From the NCBI GenBank assembly GCA_028687035.1, contig JAQUAX010000002.1, positions 62,001-126,000 on the forward strand: 64,000 nt of DNA. The letters are read 5' to 3'. Shown in pieces: positions 10,432 through 21,595 of the stretch. The notes beneath the pieces were generated by a model. That model ran no database searches. It had not been told where the DNA came from and was given only the letters and a program-made list of their open reading frames with translations. Each line of letters begins with the position of its first letter. Position 1 is the stretch's first letter. The translations under genes and the position numbers were made by a program. The DNA is from Dechloromonas sp. GTDB taxonomy: Bacteria; Pseudomonadota; Gammaproteobacteria; Burkholderiales; Rhodocyclaceae.

Positions 10432-11913
10432 ATGTCCTGCTTCACCCTGATGGTCCAGGGGACCACTTCCGATGCCGGCAAATCGACGCTGGTCGCCGCG
10501 CTGTGCCGCATCCTGAAGCGCCGCGGCGTGCGCGTCGCGCCGTTCAAGCCGCAGAACATGGCGCTCAATTCGGCGGTCACCGTCGACGGCGGCGAGATCG
10601 GCCGGGCGCAGGCGCTGCAGGCGCTGGCCTGCGGGCTGGAACCGCATACCGACTTCAACCCGGTGCTGCTGAAGCCGACCACCGACCGCAAGGCGCAGAT
10701 CATCATCCACGGCAAGGTCGCGACCGATCTCGACGCGCAGGCCTACCACGCCTACAAGCCGCGGGCGATGGGTGCGGTGCTGGCCTCCTGGGAGCGCCTG
10801 ACCGCGCAATACGACGCGGTGCTGGTCGAGGGCGCCGGGTCGCCGGCCGAGATCAACCTGCGCGACCGCGACATCGCCAACATGGGCTTCGCCGAGGCCG
10901 TCGACTGTCCGGTGATCCTGGTCGCCGACATCGACCGCGGCGGCGTCTTCGCGCACCTGGTCGGCACGCTGGAACTGCTGTCGCCGTCCGAGCAGGCGCG
11001 CGTCAAGGGCTTCGTGATCAACCGCTTCCGCGGCGACATCGCGCTGCTCGAGTCGGGGCTCGACTGGCTGGAGCAGCGCACCGGCAAGCCGGTGCTCGGC
11101 GTGCTGCCTTACCTGCACGGCCTGATGCTCGACGCCGAGGACGCGATCGCGACCGCCGCGGTCGACGGCAAGAAAACCGCGAAATTGAAGGCCGTCGCGC
11201 CGGCCTATCCGCGCACGTCGAACCACAACGACCTCGATCCGCTGCGCCTGCACCCGGAAGTCGATTTCCGCTGGGTCGGGCCGGGCGAGGAACTGCCCGC
11301 CGCCGACCTCGTCGTGCTGCCCGGGTCGAAGGCGGTGCGCGCCGATCTCGACTGGCTGCGCGGCCAGGGCTGGGCCGATGCGCTGGCCCGCCACCTGCGC
11401 TACGGCGGCAAGGTGATCGGCCTGTGCGGCGGCTACCAGATGCTCGGCCGGGCGATCCACGACCCGCTCGGTCTGGAGGGCGCGCCGGGCAGCACGGCCG
11501 GCCTCGGCTGGCTGGATGTCGAGACGACGCTGGAGGCCGACAAGCAGCTGCGCAACGTGGACGGACGGCTGGATCTGCCGGGGGCGCCGGCCTTCACCGG
11601 CTACGAGATCCACCTCGGCGTCACGCGCGGCGCCGGGCTGGCGCGGCCGGCGCTGCATTTCGCCGACGGCCGCCCGGACGGCGCGCAGTCGGCCGACGGC
11701 CAGGTGCTCGGCACCTACTGCCACGGCGTTTTCGACCATCCGGACGCGTTGACCGCGCTGCTCGGCTGGGCCGGGCTGCGCGACGCCGAGCGCGTCGATT
11801 TCGCGGCGCGCCGCGAGGCCGACCTCGACCGCCTGGCCGATGCCGTCGAGGCGGCGCTCGATCCGGCCTGGCTGGCCGGGCTGCTGCCGCCTACGCGTGG
11901 TGGATGCGCCTGA
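10432..11913 (+). CDS. cobQ: adenosylcobyric acid synthase (CobQ)
   Basis: A 493-residue glutamine-dependent amidotransferase that amidates four side chains of adenosylcobyrinic acid a,c-diamide. The N-terminal dethiobiotin-synthetase-like ATPase has [12 protein letters not shown] (10-21) and [10 protein letters not shown]. The C-terminal class I glutaminase has the nucleophile cysteine in [10 protein letters not shown] and the catalytic histidine in [10 protein letters not shown]. It is divergent from the bluB riboswitch and has no riboswitch of its own that I can see. Its 3' end overlaps the convergent response-regulator gene by 23 bases. Corrin-ring genes are absent from the window, so CobQ may serve either de novo synthesis encoded elsewhere or salvage. 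Confidence 0.95.
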   Translation: MSCFTLMVQGTTSDAGKSTLVAALCRILKRRGVRVAPFKPQNMALNSAVTVDGGEIGRAQALQALACGLEPHTDFNPVLLKPTTDRKAQIIIHGKVATDLDAQAYHAYKPRAMGAVLASWERLTAQYDAVLVEGAGSPAEINLRDRDIANMGFAEAVDCPVILVADIDRGGVFAHLVGTLELLSPSEQARVKGFVINRFRGDIALLESGLDWLEQRTGKPVLGVLPYLHGLMLDAEDAIATAAVDGKKTAKLKAVAPAYPRTSNHNDLDPLRLHPEVDFRWVGPGEELPAADLVVLPGSKAVRADLDWLRGQGWADALARHLRYGGKVIGLCGGYQMLGRAIHDPLGLEGAPGSTAGLGWLDVETTLEADKQLRNVDGRLDLPGAPAFTGYEIHLGVTRGAGLARPALHFADGRPDGAQSADGQVLGTYCHGVFDHPDALTALLGWAGLRDAERVDFAARREADLDRLADAVEAALDPAWLAGLLPPTRGGCA

Positions 11914-13228
11914 GCGCGATCTGCTTCTGCAATTCCCGGAAATCGACTTCGCGGCCGTACAGCGCGTACAGCTTGCGAAGCATCGCGAAGACCCGCTTCG
12001 CGTCGTCGCCGCCGAGCAGTTGGGTGGCCTGGCGGTCGGCCAGTTCCGCGTCCCTGACTTCGAGCGCGCCGCGCACGAGGTCGAGCCGGGTGTCCGGGCG
12101 CAGTTCGGCGGCGAGCAGCGCCGGGCGCAGGCCGGCGAAACGGGACTTGCCCTTTTCCGGCGAGGCGACGGCGAGCAGCGCGCTGAAGCTGGCCTGTTCG
12201 TCGAGCGCCATGTTCTGGACTTCGGATTCGCGCAGGCCGAGCAGCACCCGCTCGGCCGACACCAGGTCGCGCGCATCGACCTGGCTGCGCGCCAGCTGCA
12301 GCCGGTCTTCCGGCGTCACCGCGCCGGGCATCGTGTCGTTGGCGACGACGTCGGCCAGCACCGCGCGCGCCGTCTCGGCGTCGCCGTTCAGCGCCGCCGC
12401 CTCGGCCAGCAGGCGTTTGCGCAGGTAGTTGCGCGGCGTCCGCTGTGCCGCGTCGTCGAGCACGCGCTGCGCTTCGCCGGCATCGCCCTGGGCCAGGCAG
12501 ATCTGCGCCTTGAGGTCGGCGGCGTCGAAATAGTTCGGCGTGCCGGCGACGACGCGCTCGATTTCCTCGCGCGCCTCGGCCAGCCGGTCCTGGCGGTGCA
12601 GCGCGCGGGCGACGCCGGCATGGGCCCACGGGAAGTCGAAATTGTCCAGGATGCCGCGGTAGGCGGTTTCGGCGGCCTCCGGGTCGCCGCTGGCGAGCAG
12701 CGTCTCGGCGCGCTGGCGCAGGATCTCGAAGCGGTAGGGCCGGCCGGCCTCGCTGCCCAGCTTGGCCTGCAGGCTGGCCAGCGCCGCCGCGTAGTCCTGC
12801 CGCCGCTTCTTGCGGTAATAGTCGGCGAAGAAGGCCTTGCGGGCGACGATGCGCTCGAGGCGCAGCAACAGCTTGTCCGGCGAGAAGGGCTTGATGATGT
12901 AGTCGTCGGGCACCAGTTCGACGGCCGACACGACCTGCTCATAGGTCTGCTCGCCGGTGACCATCATGAAGATGGTTTCGTCGGGCAGCAGGTTGAAGCG
13001 GCGCAGTTCCTCGAGCAGTTGCTGACCCGAACGCCCCTCGCCGAGCATGTAGTCGCACAGGATCACGTCCGGCGTGTTGTTGCGGATGCGGTACAGCGCG
13101 TCCTGGTAATTCGCGGCGAATTCGACGGCGAAGGCGCCGGCGGTCTGCGCGATGGTGCGCAGCGCGTCGCGCGCCTGGGCCTGGTCGTCGATGACCAGGA
13201 AGCGCTTGCGGCTGAGGTCGGCGCTCAC
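11891..13228 (-). CDS. response regulator with TPR-rich C-terminus
   Basis: A 445-residue protein. A CheY-type receiver occupies about 8-130, with phosphoacceptor D59 in VILCDYML, the conserved T in MMVTGE and K in IIKPFSP. The remainder (about 150-445) is alpha-helical and made of TPR-like repeats (for example [47 protein letters not shown]). There is no DNA-binding or enzymatic output domain, so the output is probably protein-protein contact. The start overlaps the adjacent histidine-kinase stop by ATGA, making a coupled two-component pair. The target is unknown and nothing links it directly to cobalamin. Confidence 0.85.
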   Translation of the reverse strand: MSADLSRKRFLVIDDQAQARDALRTIAQTAGAFAVEFAANYQDALYRIRNNTPDVILCDYMLGEGRSGQQLLEELRRFNLLPDETIFMMVTGEQTYEQVVSAVELVPDDYIIKPFSPDKLLLRLERIVARKAFFADYYRKKRRQDYAAALASLQAKLGSEAGRPYRFEILRQRAETLLASGDPEAAETAYRGILDNFDFPWAHAGVARALHRQDRLAEAREEIERVVAGTPNYFDAADLKAQICLAQGDAGEAQRVLDDAAQRTPRNYLRKRLLAEAAALNGDAETARAVLADVVANDTMPGAVTPEDRLQLARSQVDARDLVSAERVLLGLRESEVQNMALDEQASFSALLAVASPEKGKSRFAGLRPALLAAELRPDTRLDLVRGALEVRDAELADRQATQLLGGDDAKRVFAMLRKLYALYGREVDFRELQKQIALRRIHHA

Positions 13229-13833
13229 GGCAGGCGCACGGTGAACACGGCGCCGCCCGTCTCGCCGCCGTTGGCCAGGTCGACGCTGCCGGCCCGGTCG
13301 CGGCGACGGTGCAGCGCGGCCAGCTTGCCGGCGACCCGCAGGCCGACGCCGGGAGGCGGCGGCAGCGTCGCATAACCCGGACCGTCGTCCTCGACGCGCA
13401 GCACCAGCCAGCCGTCTTCCTGGTCGGCGCGGAGCAGCACCCGGCTGCGCGCGTAGCGTCCGGCGTTCTGCACCGCGTTGTTCAGCAGGTCGCCGACCAG
13501 TTCACGGTCGAGCGGCCATTCGTCGAGGACCGTGCAGCGGATTTCCAGCGCGATGCCGCGCGCGGCCAGGTGGCGGCGCTGGTCGAGCGCGACTTCGTCG
13601 CACAGGTCGCCGACGATGACCGGGACCGGCGACAGCCGCGCTCCGTCGCCGAGCAGGCGGTAGGCGGACAGGGCCCGGCTCAGCCGTCCGGCGGCCGCCT
13701 CGATCGCGTAGCGTGTTTCGCCGAGGTCGATGCCGTGCCGTTTCTCGGCATCGGCGATCAGCGATTCGGCGAGCAGCAGCTGGTTCTTGGCGTCGTGGAC
13801 GCCGGAGGCGAGGATGTCGAGTATCGGTTGCAT
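13225..13833 (-). CDS. small soluble sensor histidine kinase
   Basis: A 202-residue kinase with no membrane segment and no separate sensor domain. The likely phosphorylated histidine is H13 in GVHDAKNQLLLAES. ATP-binding boxes follow: N-box DLLNNAVQNAGRYA, G1 VEDDGPGYA, G2 GVGLRVAGKLAALH and the final GGAVFTVRL. GGGAG precedes the ATG. It is cotranscribed with the TPR response regulator. A missing input domain suggests that signals arrive through a partner protein. The pair lies between cobQ and cobU but reads as an independent insertion. Confidence 0.85.
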   Translation of the reverse strand: MQPILDILASGVHDAKNQLLLAESLIADAEKRHGIDLGETRYAIEAAAGRLSRALSAYRLLGDGARLSPVPVIVGDLCDEVALDQRRHLAARGIALEIRCTVLDEWPLDRELVGDLLNNAVQNAGRYARSRVLLRADQEDGWLVLRVEDDGPGYATLPPPPGVGLRVAGKLAALHRRRDRAGSVDLANGGETGGAVFTVRLP

Positions 13834-13907
13834 GTAGTCTCCCGGGGCGGCCTCTGCGGGCCGGCATCGGCAAGCATAGCGGCTGGCCGCAGCGAAGGCG
13901 AGGCGGC

Positions 13908-14456
13908 TCAGCCCTTCAGCGTCAATGGCAGGCCGGCGGCGACCAGCGTGACCCGGTCGCAGGCGGCGGCGACGCGCTGGTTCAGCCGGCCCTGCTCGTC
14001 GGCGAACAGGCGCGACACCGGGTGCATCGGCACGATGCCCCAGCCGACCTCGTTGGAAACCAGCACGATGCGCCCGGGCAGTTGCGGCAGCGCCTCGATC
14101 AGCGCCGCGGTTTCGCCGGCCAGCAGCGGGCAGGCGATCGCCTCGCCGGCTTCGGCCTGCGCCGCGGCGCGGCCGGCGAACAGCAGGTTGGACAGCCACA
14201 GCGTCAGGCAATCGACCAGCACGCAGGTATCGGGCGCCGCCAGGTCGCGCAGCTTCGCGGCCAGGTGCAGCGGCTCCTCGGCACAGCCCCAGTCGGCCGG
14301 GCGGCGTTCGCGGTGATGGGCGATGCGGCGTTGCATCTCGCCGTCGCGCGCCTCGGCGGTCGCGAGGTAGGTCACGGCGAGGCCGCTGGCGCGGGCCAGG
14401 GTTTCCGCGTGCAGGCTCTTGCCGGAGCGGGCGCCCCCGATGATCAGTTGTTTCAT
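13908..14456 (-). CDS. cobU: adenosylcobinamide kinase / phosphate guanylyltransferase (CobU)
   Basis: A 182-residue bifunctional enzyme that phosphorylates adenosylcobinamide and then transfers GMP to give adenosylcobinamide-GDP, the substrate of CobS. The P-loop is GGARSGKS (7-14). The RIAHHRERRPADW segment (44-56) carries the histidines of the guanylylation site. VLVDCLTLWLSNLL and VSNEVGWGIVPMHPVSRLFADEQGRLNQ are typical of the family. It is transcribed away from the cobT riboswitch, so unlike its pathway partners it escapes that control. Confidence 0.95.
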   Translation of the reverse strand: MKQLIIGGARSGKSLHAETLARASGLAVTYLATAEARDGEMQRRIAHHRERRPADWGCAEEPLHLAAKLRDLAAPDTCVLVDCLTLWLSNLLFAGRAAAQAEAGEAIACPLLAGETAALIEALPQLPGRIVLVSNEVGWGIVPMHPVSRLFADEQGRLNQRVAAACDRVTLVAAGLPLTLKG

Positions 14457-14473
14457 CCGCGGAATTGTCCGGA

Positions 14474-14502
14474 TTGCGCGGGCTGGCGGCAAGCCGGATA
14501 AT
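14474..14502 (+). promoter_or_regulatory. candidate promoter of the cobT riboswitch operon
   Basis: TTGCGC (14474-14479) and GATAAT (14497-14502) are 17 bases apart. The predicted transcript start falls just before the 5' side of the aptamer, which supports it. Confidence 0.5.
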
Positions 14503-14509
14503 CCGTCCC

Positions 14510-14659
14510 GCTTCGACAAAAGGAACCCGGTGTGACTCCGGGGCGGGCCCGCCGCTGTAACCGGGGACGGCCGCTGCACGATGCCACTACGCGGGGAGAC
14601 AGACCCGCCGGGAAGGCGCAGCGGACCGGACGATCCGGAAGCCAGAAGACCGTCGATGC
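14510..14659 (+). promoter_or_regulatory. cobalamin riboswitch of the cobTSC operon
   Basis: Conserved cobalamin aptamer blocks appear in order: AAAAGGAACCCGGTGTGACTCCGGGGCGG, CCGCTGTAACCGGGGACGG, GATGCCACT, GCCGGGAAGGCGCAG, GGACGATCCGGAAGCCAGAAGACC. GCTTCGA at the 5' end can pair with TCGATGC at the 3' end as P1. It lies directly before a strong terminator and cobT. Confidence 0.92.
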
Positions 14660-14683
14660 ATTGTTGGCAGAAGCCTGTGGACA

Positions 14684-14734
14684 GGGCTTCGCGGCAGCGT
14701 TGGCCAAACGCCGCCGCGAAGCCCTTTTGCTTTT
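14684..14734 (+). terminator. intrinsic terminator of the cobT riboswitch
   Basis: GGGCTTCGCGGC (14684-14695) pairs with GCCGCGAAGCCC (14713-14724), with an inner GCGTT/AACGC stem and a 5-base loop, followed by TTTTGCTTTT. About 17 base pairs in all. The cobT ribosome-binding site (GGAG) starts immediately after the T tract. Confidence 0.88.
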
Positions 14735-14744
14735 GGAGAATCGG

Positions 14745-15779
14745 ATGCATTCGTTTGAAATCGTCGCCGCCGACCGCGGCCTGGAAAATGCGCTGCAGAA
14801 CAAGGTCGACCGCAAGACCAAGCCGCTCGGGGCGCTCGGTGCGCTGGAGCGCACCGCCGTGAAGATCGGCCTGGTCCAGCAGCGCCTCGACCCGCGGCTC
14901 GAGCGGCCGCACATGCTGGTCTTCGCCGGCGACCACGGCGCCGCGAAGGCCGGCGTCTCGGCCTACCCGCAGGACGTGACCTGGCAGATGGTCGAGAACT
15001 TCCTGGCCGGCGGCGCGGCGATCAACGTCTTCGCGCGCCTCAACGGTCTCGGCCTGTCGGTCGTCGACGCCGGCGTCGCCCACGATTTCGGCGTCCGCTC
15101 CGGGCTGATCGACGCCAAGGTCGGGCCGGGCACCGCCAACTACCTCGAAGAAGCGGCGATGAGCGCCGACCAGTGCGCGCTGGCGATGGGCCGCGGCGCC
15201 GCCGTCGTCCGCGACCTGGCGGCGCAGGGCTGCACCGTCGTCGGCTTCGGCGAGATGGGCATCGGCAACACCGCGTCGGCGTCGCTGATCACCCATTGCC
15301 TGACCGGCGTCCCGCTGGCCGACTGCGTCGGTCGCGGTACCGGCCTCGACGACGCCGGGCTGGCGCGCAAGCAGGCGCTGCTCGAGCAGGCGCTGCGCCG
15401 TTTCTCCGGCAGCGATCCGCTGGCCGTGCTGGCGCAGTTCGGCGGCTTCGAGATCGCCGCGATGGCCGGCGCGATGCTGGCCGCCGCCGAAGCGAAGATG
15501 GTGCTGCTGGTCGACGGCTTCATCGTCGGCGCCGCGGCGCTGGTCGCCGCCCGGCTGGCGCCGGCCTTGCCCGACTACTGCGTGTTCTGCCACTGCTCGG
15601 CCGAGCCCGGCCATCGCGCGCAACTGGCGGCGCTGGGCGGCGAGCCGCTGCTCGACCTCGGCCTGCGCCTGGGCGAGGGCACCGGGGCCGCGCTGGCTTT
15701 CCCGCTGGTCCGGGCCGCGGTCGCCTTCCTCGACGAGATGGCCAGCTTCGAGTCGGCCGGCGTCGCCGACAAGGCATGA
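14745..15779 (+). CDS. cobT: nicotinate-nucleotide-dimethylbenzimidazole phosphoribosyltransferase (CobT)
   Basis: A 344-residue enzyme that activates dimethylbenzimidazole (made by BluB) to alpha-ribazole 5'-phosphate. Motifs: [12 protein letters not shown] near the N-terminus, [34 protein letters not shown] and the catalytic glutamate in [12 protein letters not shown] near the C-terminus. The ATG at 14745 is preceded by GGAG right after the riboswitch terminator. Its stop overlaps the cobS start by ATGA. Confidence 0.96.
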   Translation: MHSFEIVAADRGLENALQNKVDRKTKPLGALGALERTAVKIGLVQQRLDPRLERPHMLVFAGDHGAAKAGVSAYPQDVTWQMVENFLAGGAAINVFARLNGLGLSVVDAGVAHDFGVRSGLIDAKVGPGTANYLEEAAMSADQCALAMGRGAAVVRDLAAQGCTVVGFGEMGIGNTASASLITHCLTGVPLADCVGRGTGLDDAGLARKQALLEQALRRFSGSDPLAVLAQFGGFEIAAMAGAMLAAAEAKMVLLVDGFIVGAAALVAARLAPALPDYCVFCHCSAEPGHRAQLAALGGEPLLDLGLRLGEGTGAALAFPLVRAAVAFLDEMASFESAGVADKA

Positions 15780-16537
15780 TCCGCCGCGAGTTCGACGCCT
15801 TCCTCGGCGCCGTTGGTTTCTTCACGCGGCTGCCGGTGCCGGCGCGGATCGCCGCGACGGCGCTGCCGCTGCACGACGCGGCGCGCTATTTCCCGGCGGT
15901 CGGGCTGCTGGTCGGCGGCCTCGGCGCGGCGGTCTGCGGGCTGGCGCTGAACGTCTGGCCGCAGCCGGTCGCCGTGCTGCTGGCGATGGCGACGACCATT
16001 TACGTCACCGGCGCCTTCCACGAGGACGGCCTGTCGGACACCGCCGACGGCCTCGGCGGCGGCTGGGACAAGGCGCGCATCCTGGCGATCATGAAGGACT
16101 CGCGGGTCGGCAGTTACGGCGTCGTCGCGCTGTGGCTGGCGCTGAGCGCGAAGTTCGCGCTGCTGTCCGGGCTGGAAGCGGCGCTGCTGCCGTGGGCGCT
16201 GCTCGCCGGCCATGCCGTGTCGCGCTTCGCCGCGACCGTGCTGCTGGCGACGATGGATTACGCGCGCGACGACGATTCCTCGAAATCACGGCCGCTGGCC
16301 GGGCGGCTGTCGGCCGGCTCACTGGCGGTCGCCGCGCTGTTCGCCGGACTCGCGCTGCTGCCGCTGGCGCCGGAACGGGCGCTGGCCGGCGCGCTGCTCG
16401 CCGGGCTGGCGACGGCCTGGCTGGCCGGCAAGTTCCGCCGCTGGCTGGGCGGCTATACCGGCGACTGCCTGGGCGCCGTGCAGCAGGCGGCCGAGATCGC
16501 CTTCTATCTCGGCCTGTTGGCGCAGCTGCCGCGATGA
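15776..16537 (+). CDS. cobS: adenosylcobinamide-GDP ribazoletransferase (CobS)
   Basis: A 253-residue membrane enzyme that joins adenosylcobinamide-GDP with alpha-ribazole (phosphate) in the last step of B12 assembly. Family motifs are [10 protein letters not shown] near the start, [17 protein letters not shown] (Mg-binding) and the C-terminal [21 protein letters not shown]. Multiple hydrophobic helices are present. It overlaps cobT upstream and cobC downstream by ATGA, so the three are translated as a unit. Confidence 0.95.
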   Translation: MIRREFDAFLGAVGFFTRLPVPARIAATALPLHDAARYFPAVGLLVGGLGAAVCGLALNVWPQPVAVLLAMATTIYVTGAFHEDGLSDTADGLGGGWDKARILAIMKDSRVGSYGVVALWLALSAKFALLSGLEAALLPWALLAGHAVSRFAATVLLATMDYARDDDSSKSRPLAGRLSAGSLAVAALFAGLALLPLAPERALAGALLAGLATAWLAGKFRRWLGGYTGDCLGAVQQAAEIAFYLGLLAQLPR

Positions 16538-17052
16538 TCCTGTACCTGGTCCGCCACCCGCAGCCGAAGATCGATCCCGGCATCTGTTACGGCAGCCTCG
16601 ACGTCGAGGCCGAAAATGCGCAGGCGGTCGCCGAGCGACTGCGCACCGAACTGCCGCCCGGCCTGCCGGTCTGGAGCAGCCCGCTGCGCCGCTGCCGCGA
16701 TCTGGCGGAAAGGCTGCATCCGGCGCCGGTCTTCGACACGCGGCTGCGTGAAATGGATTTCGGCGCCTGGGAAGGTCGACCGTGGGACGCCATTCCGCGC
16801 GCCGAGATCGACGCCTGGGCGGCCGACGTCGCCGGCTACGCGCCGCCCGGCGGCGAGTCGCCGCACGCATTGCAGCGCCGGGCGCTCGAATTCGTCGCCG
16901 GGCTGGCCGTGGCCGAAGCGGTGATCGTCACCCACGCCGGGGTGATCCGGACGCTGCTCGCCCACCGCCGCGGGCTGCCGCCGGAGCGCTGGAGCGAACT
17001 GCGCTTCGCCTACGGGGCGTGCACCGTCGTCGATTTCGGCGGCGGCGTATAA
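16534..17052 (+). CDS. cobC: alpha-ribazole phosphatase, histidine phosphatase family (CobC)
   Basis: A 172-residue histidine phosphatase that removes the phosphate from alpha-ribazole phosphate or adenosylcobalamin phosphate. The catalytic RH is at residues 7-8 (LVRHPQP, with P where many members have G); the second histidine is in VIVTHAGVIR, and the family segment REMDFGAWEGRPWDAIPRAEID is complete. It is last in cobTSC, overlaps cobS by ATGA, and ends 19 bases before msbA. Confidence 0.9.
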   Translation: MILYLVRHPQPKIDPGICYGSLDVEAENAQAVAERLRTELPPGLPVWSSPLRRCRDLAERLHPAPVFDTRLREMDFGAWEGRPWDAIPRAEIDAWAADVAGYAPPGGESPHALQRRALEFVAGLAVAEAVIVTHAGVIRTLLAHRRGLPPERWSELRFAYGACTVVDFGGGV

Positions 17053-17071
17053 TCGGCGCCCCGCCTTCCGC

Positions 17072-18862
<1,791 letters not shown>

Positions 18863-18869
18863 GTCCGGA

Positions 18870-21590
18870 TCAGTGCGCGGCTTCCCAGTTCGCGCCGATG
18901 CCGACCTCGACGACCAGCGGCACGGCCAGTTCGGCGACCTGGCCCATCAGCCGCGGCAGGTGGGTGCGGACTTCGACCAGTTCGTCGTCCGGCACTTCCA
19001 GCACCAGTTCGTCGTGTACCTGCAGCACCAGCCGCGATTTCAGCCCGGAGCGTTCCAGCCAGCCCTGCACGGCGACCATCGCCAGCTTGATCAGGTCGGC
19101 GGCGGTGCCCTGCATCGGCGCGTTGATCGCGGCGCGTTCCGCCGCCTGGCGGCGGTTGCCGTTGCTTGAACGGATTTCCGGGAACCACAGCCGGCGGCCG
19201 AAGGCGGTCTCGACGTAGCCCTGCTGGCGTGCCGCTTCGCGGGCTTCTTCCATGTAGCGGGCGACGCCGGGATAGCGGTTGAAGTAGCGGTCGATGTAGG
19301 TCTGCGCGGCGCTGCGTTCCAGCCCGAGCTGGCGGGCCAGGCCGAAGGCGCTCATGCCGTAGATCAGCCCGAAGTTGATGCTCTTGGCGACGCGGCGCTG
19401 GTCGGGGCCGACTTCGAGCGGCGTGACGCCGAAAATCTCGCCGGCGGTTGCGCGGTGCACGTCCTCGCCATGGGCAAAAGCCTCGAGCAGCCGGGCGTCA
19501 CCGGAGAGGTGCGCCATGATGCGCAGCTCGATCTGCGAATAGTCGGCCGACACGATGCTGCAGCCGGCCGGCGCGACGAAGGCGGTGCGGATCTTGCGGC
19601 CTTCCTCGGTGCGCACCGGGATGTTCTGCAGGTTGGGGTCGCTCGACGCCAGCCGGCCGGTGACCACCGAAGCCTGCGAGAAATGCGTATGCACGCGGCC
19701 GGTGTCCGGGTTGATCATGCGCGGCAGCTTGTCGGTGTAGGTGCCCTTCAGTTTCGACAGGCTGCGGTGTTCGAGGAGCAGCTGGGGCAGCGGGTAGTCG
19801 AGCGCCAGTTCGCTCAGCACTTCCTCGTCGGTCGACGGGGCGCCGGACGCGGTCTTCTTCTTGACCGGCAGGCCGAGCCGGCCGAACAGGATTTCGCCGA
19901 GCTGCTTCGGCGACGCCAGGTTGAACGGCTGGCCGGCCAGTTCGTAGGCGCGGGCTTCAAGCGCCATGATCTTCTGCCCCATTTCGTGGCTCTGCCGGGC
20001 GAGCAGCTCGCCGTCGATCAGGATGCCGGTGCGCTCCATCTGCCAGATGACCTGCCGGGCCGGCAGCTCGATGTCGTGGTAGATGCGGCTCAGGCCGGGT
20101 TCGGCGGCGAGGCGCGGGTGCAGCACGTGGTGGATGCGCAGCGTGACGTCGGCGTCCTCGGCGGCGTAGGTCGCGGCGCGTTCGAGGTCGACCTGGTCGA
20201 AGCCGATCTGCTTCGCACCCTTGCCGCACAGGTCCTCGTAGGCGATGGTTTCCAGGCCGAGGTGGCGGGTGCACAGCTGGCCGAGGTCGTGGCCCTTGTC
20301 CGATTCGACGACGTAGCTCTGCAGCAGCGTGTCGTGCGCGACGCCGGCCAGCGCGATGCCGTGGTTGGCGAACACGTGCTGGTCGTACTTGGCGTTCTGC
20401 AGCACTTTTTTGCGGTCGACCGCCTCCAGCCAGGGTTTCAGGCGGGCCAGCACCTCGTCGCGCGGCAGCTGGTCGGCGACGCCGGGGGCGGTGTGGGCGA
20501 GCGGGATGTAGCAGGCCTTGCCCGGCTCGACGGACAGCGAGATGCCGACGATGCGGGCGGCAAAGGAATCGAGGCTGGTCGTTTCGGTGTCGAGCGCGGT
20601 CAACGCCGCGTTTTCGATCTTTTCCAGCCAGGTGTCGAATTGCGCCCAGGTCAGCACGGTTTCGTAATCGACCGCGAGCTTTTCGGCCGGCGGGACGGCG
20701 TCGGGGGCGCTCACGGTGCGCGCCGGCACGTCGGCCGCGGCGGCCGGTCCGTCGATCTCGGCCAGCCAGGAACGGAACTGGTAGCGCCGGTAGAGGCCGC
20801 GCAGCGCGTCGGCATCCGGCGGATTCGCGGTCAACGCGTCCGGTGCCGGCAAATCCGGCAGGTCGCAGACGACGGTGACCAGCTTGCGGCCGAGCGGCAG
20901 GAATTCCAGGTGGTCGCGCAGGTTCTGGCCGACGACGCCCTTGATCTCGGGCGCCGCGGCGACGATGCCGTCGAGCGAGCCGTACTGGCTCAGCCACTTG
21001 ACCGCGGTCTTCGGGCCGCACTTGGCGACGCCGGGAACGCCGTCGACGGCGTCGCCGACCAGCGCCAGGTAATCGACGATGCGTTCCGGCGGCACGCCGA
21101 ACTTGGCCTCGACGCCGGCGGCGTCGAGCAGTTCTTCGCTCATCGTGTTGTACCAGCGGACATGTGGGCCGACCAGCTGGGTCAGGTCCTTGTCGCCGGT
21201 GGAAATCAGCGTGTCGATACCGTCGACCGCGGCGCGCGTCGCCAGCGTGCCGATCACGTCGTCGGCCTCGACGCCGTCGACCATCAGCAGCGGCCAGCCG
21301 GCGGCGCGGATCGCCGCGTGCAGCGGCTCGATCTGGCGCGCCAGGTCGTCCGGCATCGGCGGACGGTGCGCCTTGTATTCGGGATACCAGTCGTCACGGA
21401 AGGTCTTGCCGCGGGGATCGAAGACGACCGCCTTGTAGTCCGCCTTGTGGTCGTTTTCCAGACGACGTAGCATGTTCAGCACGCCGTAGATCGCGCCGGT
21501 CGGCTCGCCGTCGGCGTTGCGCAGGTCGGGCAGGGCGTGGAACGCGCGGTACAGATAGGACGAACCGTCCACCAACAACAAGAGAGGCAT
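18870..21590 (-). CDS. polA: DNA polymerase I
   Basis: A 906-residue repair and Okazaki-fragment polymerase with all three domains. The 5' nuclease (about 1-290) contains LLLVDGSSYLYRAFHA, GVEADDVIGTLA and STGDKDLTQLV. The proofreading 3'-5' exonuclease (about 315-510) retains its metal-binding DxE (ALDTETTS). The polymerase domain has motif A ADYSQIELRIMAH, the O-helix RRVAKSINFGLIYG and motif C QVHDELVLEV. Its ATG is only five bases from the divergent LOG-family start, so its promoter must lie inside that gene. Confidence 0.97.
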   Translation of the reverse strand: MPLLLLVDGSSYLYRAFHALPDLRNADGEPTGAIYGVLNMLRRLENDHKADYKAVVFDPRGKTFRDDWYPEYKAHRPPMPDDLARQIEPLHAAIRAAGWPLLMVDGVEADDVIGTLATRAAVDGIDTLISTGDKDLTQLVGPHVRWYNTMSEELLDAAGVEAKFGVPPERIVDYLALVGDAVDGVPGVAKCGPKTAVKWLSQYGSLDGIVAAAPEIKGVVGQNLRDHLEFLPLGRKLVTVVCDLPDLPAPDALTANPPDADALRGLYRRYQFRSWLAEIDGPAAAADVPARTVSAPDAVPPAEKLAVDYETVLTWAQFDTWLEKIENAALTALDTETTSLDSFAARIVGISLSVEPGKACYIPLAHTAPGVADQLPRDEVLARLKPWLEAVDRKKVLQNAKYDQHVFANHGIALAGVAHDTLLQSYVVESDKGHDLGQLCTRHLGLETIAYEDLCGKGAKQIGFDQVDLERAATYAAEDADVTLRIHHVLHPRLAAEPGLSRIYHDIELPARQVIWQMERTGILIDGELLARQSHEMGQKIMALEARAYELAGQPFNLASPKQLGEILFGRLGLPVKKKTASGAPSTDEEVLSELALDYPLPQLLLEHRSLSKLKGTYTDKLPRMINPDTGRVHTHFSQASVVTGRLASSDPNLQNIPVRTEEGRKIRTAFVAPAGCSIVSADYSQIELRIMAHLSGDARLLEAFAHGEDVHRATAGEIFGVTPLEVGPDQRRVAKSINFGLIYGMSAFGLARQLGLERSAAQTYIDRYFNRYPGVARYMEEAREAARQQGYVETAFGRRLWFPEIRSSNGNRRQAAERAAINAPMQGTAADLIKLAMVAVQGWLERSGLKSRLVLQVHDELVLEVPDDELVEVRTHLPRLMGQVAELAVPLVVEVGIGANWEAAH

Positions 21591-21595
21591 AGAAC

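Noticed and set aside
16534..16570. RHP instead of RHG in CobC as a sign of inactivation
   Set aside because: The arginine and both catalytic histidines are present, and this position varies in the histidine phosphatase family.
17048..17053. TATAAT just before msbA as a promoter
   Set aside because: It includes the cobC stop codon and no -35 lies at a suitable distance; msbA may be read through from cobC.
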